From contig CDRNVI010000030.1 of NCBI GenBank assembly GCA_977017575.1, positions 744,001 to 808,000 on the forward strand: a stretch of DNA of 64,000 nucleotides. Reading direction: 5' to 3'. A program made the translations under genes and the position numbers. The number at the start of each line of letters is the position of its first letter. The stretch's first letter is position 1. The stretch is from Paramoeba atlantica (Eukaryota > Discosea). Below, piece by piece: positions 9,640 to 18,506 of this stretch. A model generated the notes under the pieces. That model had not been told where the DNA came from, ran no database searches, and saw only the letters and a list, made by a program, of their open reading frames with translations.

Positions 9640-10616
9640 TCCCCCCCTTACTTAGCCCCCATTTTTTTGTCCAAAACCCGTACTTTGTGGTGAAGTAAGG
9701 GGGGTGGTGAAGTAAGGGGGGTGGTGAAGTAAGGGGGGTGGTGAAGTAAGGGGGGTGAATAAATGATTCAAAGTTCGATCAATTTATAGTTCTCTCGGAA
9801 ATCCTCAAATTATTGAAGTACACTATGCTATCGACATTGAGCATAATTTCCTTTTCTTGAATGTTGTAATACCTCGTGTTGCACATTCTATATTTTATGT
9901 TTCTTTTAGATTGTCCACGATGTCCCATGCGTTTTTAAGATTCACCCCATGAAAATTTCTGACATCGTAAAATTTAAATGATGTCGCAGAATATAACCTA
10001 TTGAACACCAATTTAAATTTTAGAACTACAAGACGCTGTGGCGCAACTTTCTGACCAAAGCGATGATGAAACTGACATGGAAGAAAACCGTTCTGAATTA
10101 GAAATGGTTCAACGAATCTAAGTCATTCCGGATTGCTCCGATTGGTCACTGGCAAGCCAGATGGATTTGGAAGTTTCGAGGCCGAAGTCCTCTACCTGTT
10201 TTCGTTAGTACAAGGCGGCAACAACGTGCTGCTACCAACCCGCTGCGTCGACGAACCCAAGACAATCTTCAAAAGTTATCATTCCTGCAGCTACGTAGCA
10301 TTCCTGTAGCCGTTGACATTCCCCCCCGGAACGTTAAACCGGACTGTGCTTTAAAGCCCCGGTATGACGGCGTCGTCTTCACTAAGAAAGTTGCACCAAG
10401 AACCTTTGTGCATCGATCTTTGTGCGCCATCTGTGCCCCCCCCCCCCTTGCAGACCCTCGCCTTACCCCGATGTAACGGTCGGCAGTGCAGTGCACCCCT
10501 CCGGCTGTGTAAAGAGGTGGTAAGTAGTGTGGGGAAAAATCTGACACCCCCTTACTTCCCCACACGTCCAGTGACTAAATGTGGTGAAGTAAGGGGGGAG
10601 GCAAAGCAAGGGGGGG
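9640..10616. mobile_element. Degraded TA-flanked DNA element with CCCCCCTTACTT ends
   Basis: Left end TCCCCCCCTTACTTAGCCCCC and, inverted, right end CCCCCCCTTGCTTTGCC, each bordered by TA (9638-9639, 10617-10618). Near each end there is a palindrome pairing CCCCCTTACTT with AAGTAAGGGGG. Inside, on the plus strand, a frame ending at about 10121 has an acidic tail (SDQSDDETDMEENRSELE) like the C-terminus of a transposase. The block around 10125-10345 is shared, in diverged form, with 18740-18905. It is a relic with no intact gene, and its class is uncertain; TA flanks suggest Tc1/mariner. Confidence 0.6.
9689..9756 (+). repeat. Four 17-bp tandem repeats with G6 tracts
   Basis: The unit GGTGAAGTAAGGGGGGT is repeated four times without change. 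Four runs of six G in 68 bases could form a G-quadruplex on the plus strand. The unit is the inverted form of the element's terminal CCCCCTTACTT motif, so it probably arose by expansion of the end. Confidence 0.9.
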
Positions 10617-10786
10617 TAACGGTAGTCTTAAGACAGACAGATGAACATTATAAGCGTAATGTAAAAAGACCCATTTCCTAGCAGTGTCTGACAGTCGCTG
10701 GTAGTATCTTTTTACGACGTAATTGGTGAGCTCAAAAAGGTCGTTTACAGACCCTCCAGTTCATCTCTAGCCGAGCAAGTAGTTGA

Positions 10787-11515
10787 CTATTTGGATCGTA
10801 TTTTTGTACCCTTCCAGTTCCAGAGTGCCACCGATTGGGGTAGCTTACTTATCTCAACTTCGCCCTCAAGACGAAAATTATTAATAAGAAAAATTTCGTA
10901 TAATGTTGGTGGAAGCATAGAGAGATCCACGTGACCGGTAAAATTATTATTTCCCAGAGAAATGCTTCGCAAAGAGGCCGGAAGATGCGTTAAATCCAAC
11001 GGCCCTGAGAACGCATTAAGTGCAATACTGAGGGTGCGTATATCTCTTGGCAACAACGTCAAATCAGCCTCACCCGAAAGTACATTTCGCATTACATCAA
11101 AGGAAGAAAGCCGCTGAGGCAAATGACGAAACTCTATTCCTTGCTGAAAAAAGTTTTTGCGAATGCAGAAAAAATTTAGCACCTGAGGCAAAACCGTAAC
11201 ATCAACATTTCCTTGGAGATCACACCCGTTCGCCTCCATGATTTCGGTGGTCTTGGGGAGATATTTCCATTGCAAAGTACCACACAAGGATGCTCCCACC
11301 CACCGAAGAGCACGTACTTGTGCATTGGTACTGCATGTGATACCTTTCCATGTGCAAGCCGAAGTGCTCGAGTTCCAACTCGGATCTGGTCGCTGGACTT
11401 GGCTAATAAAATTCAATAAATCGTATTCCGGAGGCAAATCTGAACCTCGAACTTTTCCAGCCCTACACCTTTTGGAAAGTGCATCTCTCGACTGCGCGAA
11501 GACAATAATAAGCAT
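10787..11515 (-). CDS. Secreted leucine-rich-repeat protein, LRR family member 2
   Basis: Preferred start is the ATG at 11515 (242 codons): on the minus strand it follows the acceptor-like CATATTCTTTCAG by three bases and gives a length like its paralogs. A longer frame to the ATG at 11668 (293 codons) exists but adds a stretch coded by pyrimidine-rich DNA. From 11515 the product starts MLIIVFAQS, then AGKVRGSDLPPEYDLLNF, then the cap W-x5-SACTWKGITC, six LRRs of 23 residues and a closing WKGTKI, close to YKGTNI of member 1. Member 3 follows upstream, so these two are a tandem pair. Its 3' side is 171 bp from a degraded transposon. Confidence 0.8.
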   Translation of the reverse strand: MLIIVFAQSRDALSKRCRAGKVRGSDLPPEYDLLNFISQVQRPDPSWNSSTSACTWKGITCSTNAQVRALRWVGASLCGTLQWKYLPKTTEIMEANGCDLQGNVDVTVLPQVLNFFCIRKNFFQQGIEFRHLPQRLSSFDVMRNVLSGEADLTLLPRDIRTLSIALNAFSGPLDLTHLPASLRSISLGNNNFTGHVDLSMLPPTLYEIFLINNFRLEGEVEISKLPQSVALWNWKGTKIRSK

Positions 11516-11805
11516 AAACTGAAAGAATATGCAAGCAATGTTGTGTATTTTAGCACTTAAAAAAAAATTAAAAACAAGAATTTCTGGGGTTATTCCTGCG
11601 AAACGGTAAAAAGACCCCAAAAATCGAATTTTCGCTATCCACTTAAGAAAAAATGTAAATGCCAACATTGACTCATGTCTGCATGAGATACGAGTTATTC
11701 TTGTATAGTATAAACATTTCTAGGCCATTTTCATGAAATATAAGACGTTAAAAAGATTCACACATCTCATCTACTTTCCGCGTCGTAATGATTTCCGCTT
11801 TTCAT

Positions 11806-12558
11806 TTACGTTGCTTCCTTTCCTTCTTGACGTTTACTTCGATATTCACATATTTTTATGTAAGTTGCTTCAAAATCATCCTGGATTCCACTATCCCAAG
11901 ACATATCGCTTAATGTGGCAGGAAGATAGTCATAGAATGCCTCTCCAAAAAGGTCCTCGTTATTCTGCAAACACAAGCACTCCAGTTTGTCCGGTAAACT
12001 AGAAAGATCCACCTCTTTACTGAAACGATTGTCTGAGAAGTTTAAGCATCGCAACTTCGCAGGGAGACCAACAAGACTCAAAGACCCTGAAAAGGCATTG
12101 TGCGAAACGTCAAGTTTTTCAATGGCGTAGGGAAGCAAGATAAGGTCCAGCCAACCTGTTAGATGATTATGACACACATCTAAGCACTGGAGTTCGCGAG
12201 GTAAAGAGCCCAGACTAATGCTCCCAACCAAAAGATTATGTGAAAGGATGAGGTCTGTGAGTGACGCGGGTAAGTGTTCCCATACTAGGTATCCTCCAAT
12301 CTGATGCTCTGCCCACTGTATGCGTGCAACCTGTTTCGTGCCATCACACTCCACCCCAGTCCAATTACACGCTGCAACATGAGTGTCCCATGTGTCATGT
12401 CGGTTACTGACATTTCGAAGAAATTGATCTAGAAGGTATTCCTGAGGAAATGGGACGCCATGAGACTTTGCCCGACGAACCGAAGGCATAGGGGAGGGCA
12501 GTTCTGGAACAGAATCATCACACGTTCGCAGGCAGGACAATTTAATGCTATCTAACAT
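11806..12558 (-). CDS. Leucine-rich-repeat protein, LRR family member 3
   Basis: 250 codons from the first ATG (12558); the frame extends nine codons more only to a TTG. The N-terminus (MLDSIKLSCLRTC) is a weak signal peptide at best. The cap is VRRAKSHGVPFPQEYLLDQF, then W-x6-ACNWTGVEC, then five to six LRRs, the last being LPATLSDMSW. Shares the tandem arrangement with member 2 but differs from it at most LRR surface positions, so the duplication is old. Location in the cell cannot be stated with confidence. Confidence 0.8.
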   Translation of the reverse strand: MLDSIKLSCLRTCDDSVPELPSPMPSVRRAKSHGVPFPQEYLLDQFLRNVSNRHDTWDTHVAACNWTGVECDGTKQVARIQWAEHQIGGYLVWEHLPASLTDLILSHNLLVGSISLGSLPRELQCLDVCHNHLTGWLDLILLPYAIEKLDVSHNAFSGSLSLVGLPAKLRCLNFSDNRFSKEVDLSSLPDKLECLCLQNNEDLFGEAFYDYLPATLSDMSWDSGIQDDFEATYIKICEYRSKRQEGKEAT

Positions 12559-12901
12559 GTGAAGCTTAAAGCAAAAACTACCCAAAAGACCTCAGCGACC
12601 TATTTAAGAAAATGAATTGTCCAAAGTAACGAATAGATCGCATGAATAACTACACTAAACTCTAAAACATACATGTATTTCGAAAGCTGTGGGAGGATCA
12701 ATGCTATTTTTTAGAGAAATCAGTAGAAAAATAGATCCACTGTCTTACCAATAAAAAAACAATGTACATCTACAAAAAATGTATGATAATCTTGACGTTT
12801 CACTATTCATAGGTTCAAAACTATATGTATTTTTAGAAGGGATCGAAACATTTCGCTTAGCCAATCGTACATCTCAATACCATTCGTTATTTTGCATGCC
12901 T
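12559..12901. other. Intergenic spacer, nothing recognised
   Basis: 343 AT-rich bases between LRR member 3 and the next minus-strand gene. No repeat, element or convincing small frame seen. Confidence 0.6.
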
Positions 12902-13684
12902 CTATTTGTTGTGTTTTGCTTCCAGGCCAAGCTGTTTTGTCATCACCTCGATACTGTCTAACACCTTTGGCGTCTCAAAAACCGCATCGGGAATCTCTGC
13001 TCCACGAAACATAGATTCCATCAAGGAAGCCGCACCCCGGGGAGAGACTTCCCAGCCGAGAGTCTTTAGCAACTCCTCCGCCAGCATCTTGACCAGATCC
13101 AGGTTCGGAAGTACTACCTTTGAGTACTCATCATCGGGATCCGCGAACAGCGGGTACTCCTGATCATCCACCTGAGTGGTACTCTGCTGCCCACTCTCGT
13201 CAAGAATAGGATAAGAGGTGAGGGCGTAGGCCTTGAGCACGCGGTGCGGGTCCCCAAGGTGAGGGGGGAGAAAAACAGACATGGGTACATGTTTCTGTCG
13301 CGCCACCTCTCCTTTGAGGCGAATCACCTCAAGGGTGCGACTGTCAACACTCTTCGCAAGCCACTGTGCAAGTTCTTGACGGATTCCCTCACGGCGTAGT
13401 ATGGCTCGATAAACGGTTTCCATCGCAGCGTTGTCCCAACCCTTACCAAAGAAGTACCGTCGCTGTGCGTGTTGATCGTTGTGGCTAGAAATGAGCGTGG
13501 AAGCAATTGAGAAACGGTGCAAACTTCTTCCAGAGATGAAACGACGCATTTGCGGAGATAACATGCGAAATGTAAGGATACAATAATAAAAGAGTAGGAA
13601 AACGATGTCTCGAACTATGCTGCGCTGTTTTGATGTCCAAGGCGAAATATTTTGTATTTTTCTATGTGTATCCATAGAATTCAT
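12902..13684 (-). CDS. Hypothetical protein, probably mitochondrial
   Basis: 260 codons from the ATG at 13684. A second ATG at 13564 would give a 220-residue protein starting MLSPQMRRFISGRSLHRFS, a typical arginine/serine-rich mitochondrial presequence, and may be the true start; the segment before it (FLLFYYCILTF) looks like translated leader. The body has no domain I recognise: a helix-rich part with RREGIRQELAQWLAKS, a stretch SVFLPPHLGDPHRVLKAYAL, and an acidic C-terminal half. Lineage-specific mitochondrial proteins of this size are common in kinetoplastids, which is the only basis for suggesting a role there. Confidence 0.65.
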   Translation of the reverse strand: MNSMDTHRKIQNISPWTSKQRSIVRDIVFLLFYYCILTFRMLSPQMRRFISGRSLHRFSIASTLISSHNDQHAQRRYFFGKGWDNAAMETVYRAILRREGIRQELAQWLAKSVDSRTLEVIRLKGEVARQKHVPMSVFLPPHLGDPHRVLKAYALTSYPILDESGQQSTTQVDDQEYPLFADPDDEYSKVVLPNLDLVKMLAEELLKTLGWEVSPRGAASLMESMFRGAEIPDAVFETPKVLDSIEVMTKQLGLEAKHNK

Positions 13685-13859
13685 TCTTTTGTTCTAGTGC
13701 TGGCAAAAACCAGTGACTTTTTATTGTTCAACTTTTCGAATTGTCGCACAATCAGTAAATCTGTTAGGCGTAAAGCAAGATCAAGTAAAAAGTAAAGAAA
13801 GCAAATGAGGATAAGTTAGTAGCAAGAGAATACTGATAAAAGATAATATCATCCACATT

Positions 13860-15470
13860 CTAGGGAACATGAGAATGCCACTCTAGATATTGATTAACCA
13901 AGTCTCGATCCACGCTAGGAAGATGGGTTTTGACTGAATGGAATATATCGGACACCGTTACAAGACGAGATTTTAAATCTGTTGAAGAGTCACTAATTCG
14001 ATTTCTAAAATGTGACTTAGTGCTATTTCTGGAAGCTACCTCGTTCTCGTTTGAAGGAAGGTCATTATCTTGTAAAGTGTTTAAGAGAATAGCTCTACTC
14101 CACTCTCGTATCGGTGACATTGATGCATGCTGCCAAACGGTACGTAGATCGGAGAAACTGTATCCCTCAAGTAAGTCTGACGCTTCTATGAGACATTTCT
14201 CTGTGAAATGAGGCGCCCTTCGACGAAGAAACTCTATCCGGGCGTGTGCATCCGGTAGGGGTACATGAACCACCAACTCGAATCGCCTACGAAAGGCAGC
14301 ATCAAGCTCCCATGGTAAATTTGTTGCCCCAAGAAATATCCCGATGCTACCTTCATTTAAAAAACTTTGCAATCGGACAAGAAACTCGGTCTTCACGCGT
14401 CGGAAACTTTCAGAATCTGAAGCTGTGGACCCTCCTCGGGTGGAGAATATTGCATCAATTTCATCCAAAAACATCATAGGACGCGGAATTCGCCGAAGTG
14501 CCAGAAACGCGGCGCGCACACCTTTTTCAGATTCCCCCAACCATTTACTCAGAAAGTCAGACGCGGTGAGGGAAAGAAGAGTCATGTTTGCTTCTTTAGC
14601 TAGAGCGAGCGCAAGCATAGTTTTTCCAGTTCCGGGAGGACCGTACAACAGAATAGAACGGGCAGGACGATAGTCACTTAGAGAGGACGGAACCGAAGTC
14701 TTGCATTTGACATTAGATTTCGTGACATTGTTTCCCGATAATTTGCTCAAGGACGAGTAATTGCTGCTATTAATTCTAACTCCAGACCCGGAAGTGCATG
14801 TGTTCGAGTTGAATTCTTCAGTTCTATCACTTGGAACCACGCATGCACCAAAGCTAACAAGTTCAGAGAAATGCAAAGGAAGAAGAACAGATTCAGCAAG
14901 CTCATTTTTTGCCTGCATATGACCAGCAATATCACACCACGAGGTTTCTATTTTATTCGGCGATATTGCACCGTTTAAAATCTCCCGAACACACTTTTCA
15001 AGATCACCTATACAGTGAGATTCGTCTCGCTTTTCAGCATCAACCACAATGTCTTGACACAGAATCCTATCTCCTCGACCAGATTCCTTGATACTCGTAA
15101 ATCCCACATTTGAATTATCGTGATGTTTTAAATGACGATCTACGATGCTGTTTATCTGACGAGAAATATCAAGGTACATTACGACAAACACAGGTGACTT
15201 TTCAAGCGTAGAAATTAGGCTTAGAGATTCTAGCGCTTTGTGGAGATGTTTAAACGCCAGATGTGCAGCGTATCCATCTTCTTGGTTGGAAGACTCTGCT
15301 GAATATATGGGTACACTTTTAGGTAAAACTGGCGATTCATTGTTGAAGGCACTCTCATGCATTTTAACGAAAGGTTCCGCATCTAAGCTTTCCTTGGCGC
15401 TTAATAAAGCGATTGATGCACGCAAGAAGCTGAGTGCCTCACGGCGGCGCTTTAGTAGCAGTTCTTCCAT
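13860..15470 (-). CDS. AAA ATPase of the VPS4/katanin (meiotic) clade
   Basis: 536 codons from the ATG at 15470; the few codons upstream have only a TTG. A helical N-terminus (about 1-90) with two helices like an MIT domain is followed by one AAA domain: Walker A GPPGTGKT (about 277-284), Walker B MMFLDEID (about 332-339), sensor GATN (about 381), arginine fingers AFRRRFE (about 393). The C-terminus (SVKTHLPSVDRDLVNQYLEW) matches the Vps4 C-terminal helix of VPS4, katanin p60, spastin and fidgetin. VPS4 disassembles ESCRT-III; katanin severs microtubules. I cannot choose between them. Odd: about 55 Ser/Asn-rich residues (near 213-268) are inserted between the N-subdomain start and Walker A, where relatives have about a dozen. 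Confidence 0.85.
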   Translation of the reverse strand: MEELLLKRRREALSFLRASIALLSAKESLDAEPFVKMHESAFNNESPVLPKSVPIYSAESSNQEDGYAAHLAFKHLHKALESLSLISTLEKSPVFVVMYLDISRQINSIVDRHLKHHDNSNVGFTSIKESGRGDRILCQDIVVDAEKRDESHCIGDLEKCVREILNGAISPNKIETSWCDIAGHMQAKNELAESVLLPLHFSELVSFGACVVPSDRTEEFNSNTCTSGSGVRINSSNYSSLSKLSGNNVTKSNVKCKTSVPSSLSDYRPARSILLYGPPGTGKTMLALALAKEANMTLLSLTASDFLSKWLGESEKGVRAAFLALRRIPRPMMFLDEIDAIFSTRGGSTASDSESFRRVKTEFLVRLQSFLNEGSIGIFLGATNLPWELDAAFRRRFELVVHVPLPDAHARIEFLRRRAPHFTEKCLIEASDLLEGYSFSDLRTVWQHASMSPIREWSRAILLNTLQDNDLPSNENEVASRNSTKSHFRNRISDSSTDLKSRLVTVSDIFHSVKTHLPSVDRDLVNQYLEWHSHVP

Positions 15471-15589
15471 ATGCAATGATAAAGGCAATTCTTTGAATGC
15501 CTCATGTAAGCTTCTTTCATCTTAACTTCAGTTGGTAAATTGCGAATGTAAGTCAACGACTTTAAGAATGCACCAAAATAATGTAATGT

Positions 15590-15647
15590 GCCCCCCACTT
15601 ATAGTGCCGCGGTTTTCGACCAAACGGCACTATAAGTGAGGGGGGGG
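15590..15647. repeat. Perfect G/C-tract hairpin
   Basis: CCCCCCACTTATAGTGCCG (15590-15608) pairs with CGGCACTATAAGTG plus a G tract (15624-15647) around a 15-base loop. Its design, a C6 tract plus a short arm, matches the palindromes at both ends of the element at 9640-10616, so it may be the end of, or a minimal, related element. Confidence 0.8.
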
Positions 15648-16233
15648 GTAGTGTTGCGGTGGTTGTATAACTACCGCTCTACCCTCGATTATTGAAAAAA
15701 AAGTGAACCAAAACAGTGAAAATATAAAGAGGAACACAGTAATATAATTGAAGAAAAAAATATAAAAGGGGGATCCGGTGGTCCAAAACTGAAAAATAGA
15801 AAAAAATGGAGGGTCTAGGGGGGGTCCAAGGGAGGAGCATACGTCGCGATCTTTTTTTTCTTCAAATTTTTTATTTTTCAAAATCGAGCGCAGGGAAGTG
15901 TTAGAGTATACCGCGGCGATGATCCCCCCCCCACCTGGGGGTGACCCCCCTGGTACGCGCAGGAGGGGTCCGACGAGGTCAAAATTTCCGAAAGTTTTGG
16001 GATGACCAAAAAAAATTAAAATATTATATTTCCAAAATCGATTCCTAGAACGTATTTTAAGAGTTTGGGACCTCAGCTACCATTCTACGACGTTTTTTTT
16101 CGACAGATTCGCCTCCTACCTCTAGTGGTATGGCATCAAAAATGGCCCAAATTCGGGGTAAAATTTCGCAATCTTTCAGATCGAGGGTGAAAAGTTTTCC
16201 ACCCTCAATTAAATACACTATACAGTACAATTA
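15648..16233. other. Repeat-derived non-coding DNA
   Basis: No host gene. The stretch at about 15990-16115 (GGGACC, CTACCATTCTACGACG, ATTCGCCTCC) is a diverged copy of 18640-18730, so both derive from one repeat family. Several C and T homopolymers. Minus-strand frames here are low-complexity and not credible. Confidence 0.55.
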
Positions 16234-16651
16234 CACTGTTCCGCCTGTCAAAAATAAAGGAAAATTTAAATTCAGAAAAGGAAAATTCATTTTTTTAGTT
16301 TCATTTTCCTTTATTTTTGATCAGGGTGGAGAAAATATGAAGTATGGCGATGAAGTTGTGGAGCGGAGTCATAAAAACGTCATGTACTGGGAAAGTTCAA
16401 GATGATTTCGGTGTAAAGGGGAGACAATCTGACAATGTATTACGTAGGAGTGAGCAGATAAAATAAGATATAAATAAGATAAAAATTGGTCATCCAGTGC
16501 CATCAAAATCTTCATACTGTCCATTGCTTGGCGTCCACTTGCACGCTCGATTCGCGCCTTTTTCGGAGGCGCCATAAAGGACAAAAAGAGGAAAAAGGAA
16601 AATATCAATCAAAATCCATTTTCCTTTATTTTTGGCCAGGGGAGTACACAG
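16234..16651. mobile_element. Small inverted-repeat element (MITE-like) with AAAATAAAGGAAAAT ends
   Basis: Left end CACTGTTCCGCCTGTC and inverted right end CTGTGTACTCCCCTGGCC both lead into AAAAATAAAGGAAAAT; a third copy of the same string lies inverted at about 16305-16320. TA flanks each end (16232-16233, 16652-16653). No coding capacity. Sequence with a related end (AAAGTAAAGGAAAATTCGC) occurs at 52413-52838. Confidence 0.5.
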
Positions 16652-16859
16652 TAAATACAATTTTACTTTAGAAAGAACTTTATCAGAGAGGTACCATGCA
16701 TTACCTCATTACGAAATTTCTTCATTACGTTTTAGTCGAGAAAAACAAGAAATGTACTACACATAAAATATGAGTTTTGTATTCATATTCCCAACTAAAT
16801 ATACACAATTCAAATTACTAACGCAAAGATTACAAAATCGGTCAACCGTAATTAGATAT

Positions 16860-17407
16860 TACCGGTGAAACGGTTATTAAGGATAAAAGTAATTAAGGCA
16901 GAACGGATTTAAAAATTAATTATTGCCTTAAATAAAGTTGCCTTAATTAAAGTGGCGCTGATAAAAACCCAAAACAGTTCTTATCTTGTAGCATAAATAT
17001 CACATTTCTGCTCAAAGTGCTTAGTTTTCGATCATTTTTCATGTTTTTCGAACTTTTCTAGACGAGATTCGCCTGTTTCTCCTACCTTTACGGTCTTCAA
17101 CCAGTTCAACGTATGAGAGAAAAGCTAAAACGATCATTGAAAGGAGAAGAGACGGAATCATGAAATTAATTACATGTATTCCCATTTTTTCCCCCAAAAT
17201 GACTAAAAATTAATTATTGCCTTAATTAAAGCTGCCATAATTAAAGTTGCCTTAATTTTAATTACAGTGCGCCCAGTTAGTAAAGTCCCAAAAAACGGTT
17301 TTCCCAAATAGTAATTTTCTTTTTGTAGTTGCCCAAAATCGGTGGTAACTACTAAAAAAACTTTACTATCTGGGCGCACTGTACCCTTAATTGAAGTTTC
17401 TACGGTA
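16860..17407. mobile_element. Non-autonomous inverted-repeat element interrupted by a MITE
   Basis: Ends TACCGGTGAAACGGTTATTA and, inverted, TACCGTAGAAACTTCAATTA are imperfect inverted repeats that lead into AATTAAGGCA-rich sequence on both sides (near 16895 and 17240). The right inverted repeat is split by the 117-bp MITE at 17265-17381. No open frame of note. Its 3'-most edge is 254 bp from the stop of LRR member 4. Confidence 0.5.
17265..17381. mobile_element. 117-bp mariner-type MITE with TA target duplication
   Basis: CAGTGCGCCCAGTTAGTAAAG at the left is matched, inverted, by CAGTGCGCCCAGATAGTAAAG at the right (one mismatch in 21), flanked by TA at 17263-17264 and 17382-17383. The size, CAGT start and TA duplication are those of Tc1/mariner MITEs. 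The near-identical ends suggest a recent insertion. It sits within the right end of another element. Confidence 0.85.
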
Positions 17408-17660
17408 ACCGTAAATAGAAAAAAATAGGTTATTTTTTGGGAATTCCCCACCTCAAAGTCTTCTCTTACACAGTGTTTCTCTGTACACGGTGAATCACTG
17501 TCAACTGCGTGACGACCACTGTATAATTATTGTAAAAGTTTTATAAAACAAATACAAGAAAGGAAGAATTCCTTCTATTATGGGTATTTTCTTTTGCCAT
17601 CTTTTAGAAAAATCATTCATCAGGTAACAAACTCGTACCCATTTCTTGGATAACAAGTTT

Positions 17661-18506
17661 TTATAATGCGCATCGGGATTGACATCTCTTGCATTGTAAG
17701 ATAGTCCCTTGAGAGTTATACAAGTAGCGGGGAACAGTACCGTTATAAACGAACTGTTCAAAATGATTATTACGAAGAAGGATGCGATGAATCCCACATG
17801 CGGTATTGCCAATGGTCACATTTCCACTAAAATGATTAGACTCCAAATTCAACCTAACTAAGTTTGGTGGCAAGTGACTGAGGTCGATATTTCCGGAAAG
17901 TTCATTATTAGATAAGCACAGCTGAAAGCGTGAGATCGGCAGATTTGTCAAGTCCACATTCCCAGAGATTGCGTTGGAGTCCAGATTCAGAAGTTCTAGA
18001 ACAGGAGAAAGGCGCGTAAGCACAAGGTTTCCCGGATGTCCTGCTCCGAGATGGTTCTTTCCGGCTGCCAATTCTTTTAAAGATTTCGGTAGAAAACTGA
18101 AATCAAGTGACTGCGTAGTAAAATGATGGTTCTGAACATAAAATTTTTCTGTTGCACTAGGAATTGCAGAAAAATCAATATCGCCTACTAAAAAATCCAA
18201 AGAGGTCCACGGATTGCAAATGTAGAGTTCAGTAATGGTAGAGGGGAGATATGACCAACTTAGGTTTCCACGAAGACCCGATTGTTGCCAGTCCAGGGCA
18301 ATAATCTGTTCATGCTCACTATTACACTTTACTCCAGCCCAAGAACATGTTGAAACCGATTCCTTCCATGTTCGTGGACGGTTTTTTACGTATTGAACGA
18401 ATCGGTGGAGCTCCATATCTTGCGACAGCACTGTGTGAGATACTTTACCCAATCGGCGTCGTTTGATAGGTGGCACTTCATCAGCGCAAATGGCTAGGGA
18501 TAGCAT
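17661..18506 (-). CDS. Leucine-rich-repeat protein, LRR family member 4
   Basis: 281 codons from an ATG. Short hydrophobic start (MLSLAICA), then a basic KRRRLGKV in place of the usual KVRG, and LSQDMELHRF where others have LPxEYxL; the cap ends W-x6-TCSWAGVKC. Seven LRRs follow, two with insertions (near residues 110-120 and 165-175), the last degenerate. The C-terminus is cysteine-rich (QCKRCQSRC), unlike any other member here, and could form a disulphide-capped end. No anchor seen. Its 3' side faces the transposon cluster at 16.2-17.4 kb. Confidence 0.8.
   Translation of the reverse strand: MLSLAICADEVPPIKRRRLGKVSHTVLSQDMELHRFVQYVKNRPRTWKESVSTCSWAGVKCNSEHEQIIALDWQQSGLRGNLSWSYLPSTITELYICNPWTSLDFLVGDIDFSAIPSATEKFYVQNHHFTTQSLDFSFLPKSLKELAAGKNHLGAGHPGNLVLTRLSPVLELLNLDSNAISGNVDLTNLPISRFQLCLSNNELSGNIDLSHLPPNLVRLNLESNHFSGNVTIGNTACGIHRILLRNNHFEQFVYNGTVPRYLYNSQGTILQCKRCQSRCAL

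Noticed and set aside
10787-11668. Longer N-terminus for LRR member 2
   Set aside because: Not excluded, but the added segment is coded by pyrimidine-rich DNA containing an acceptor-like CTTTCAG, so the shorter start is preferred.
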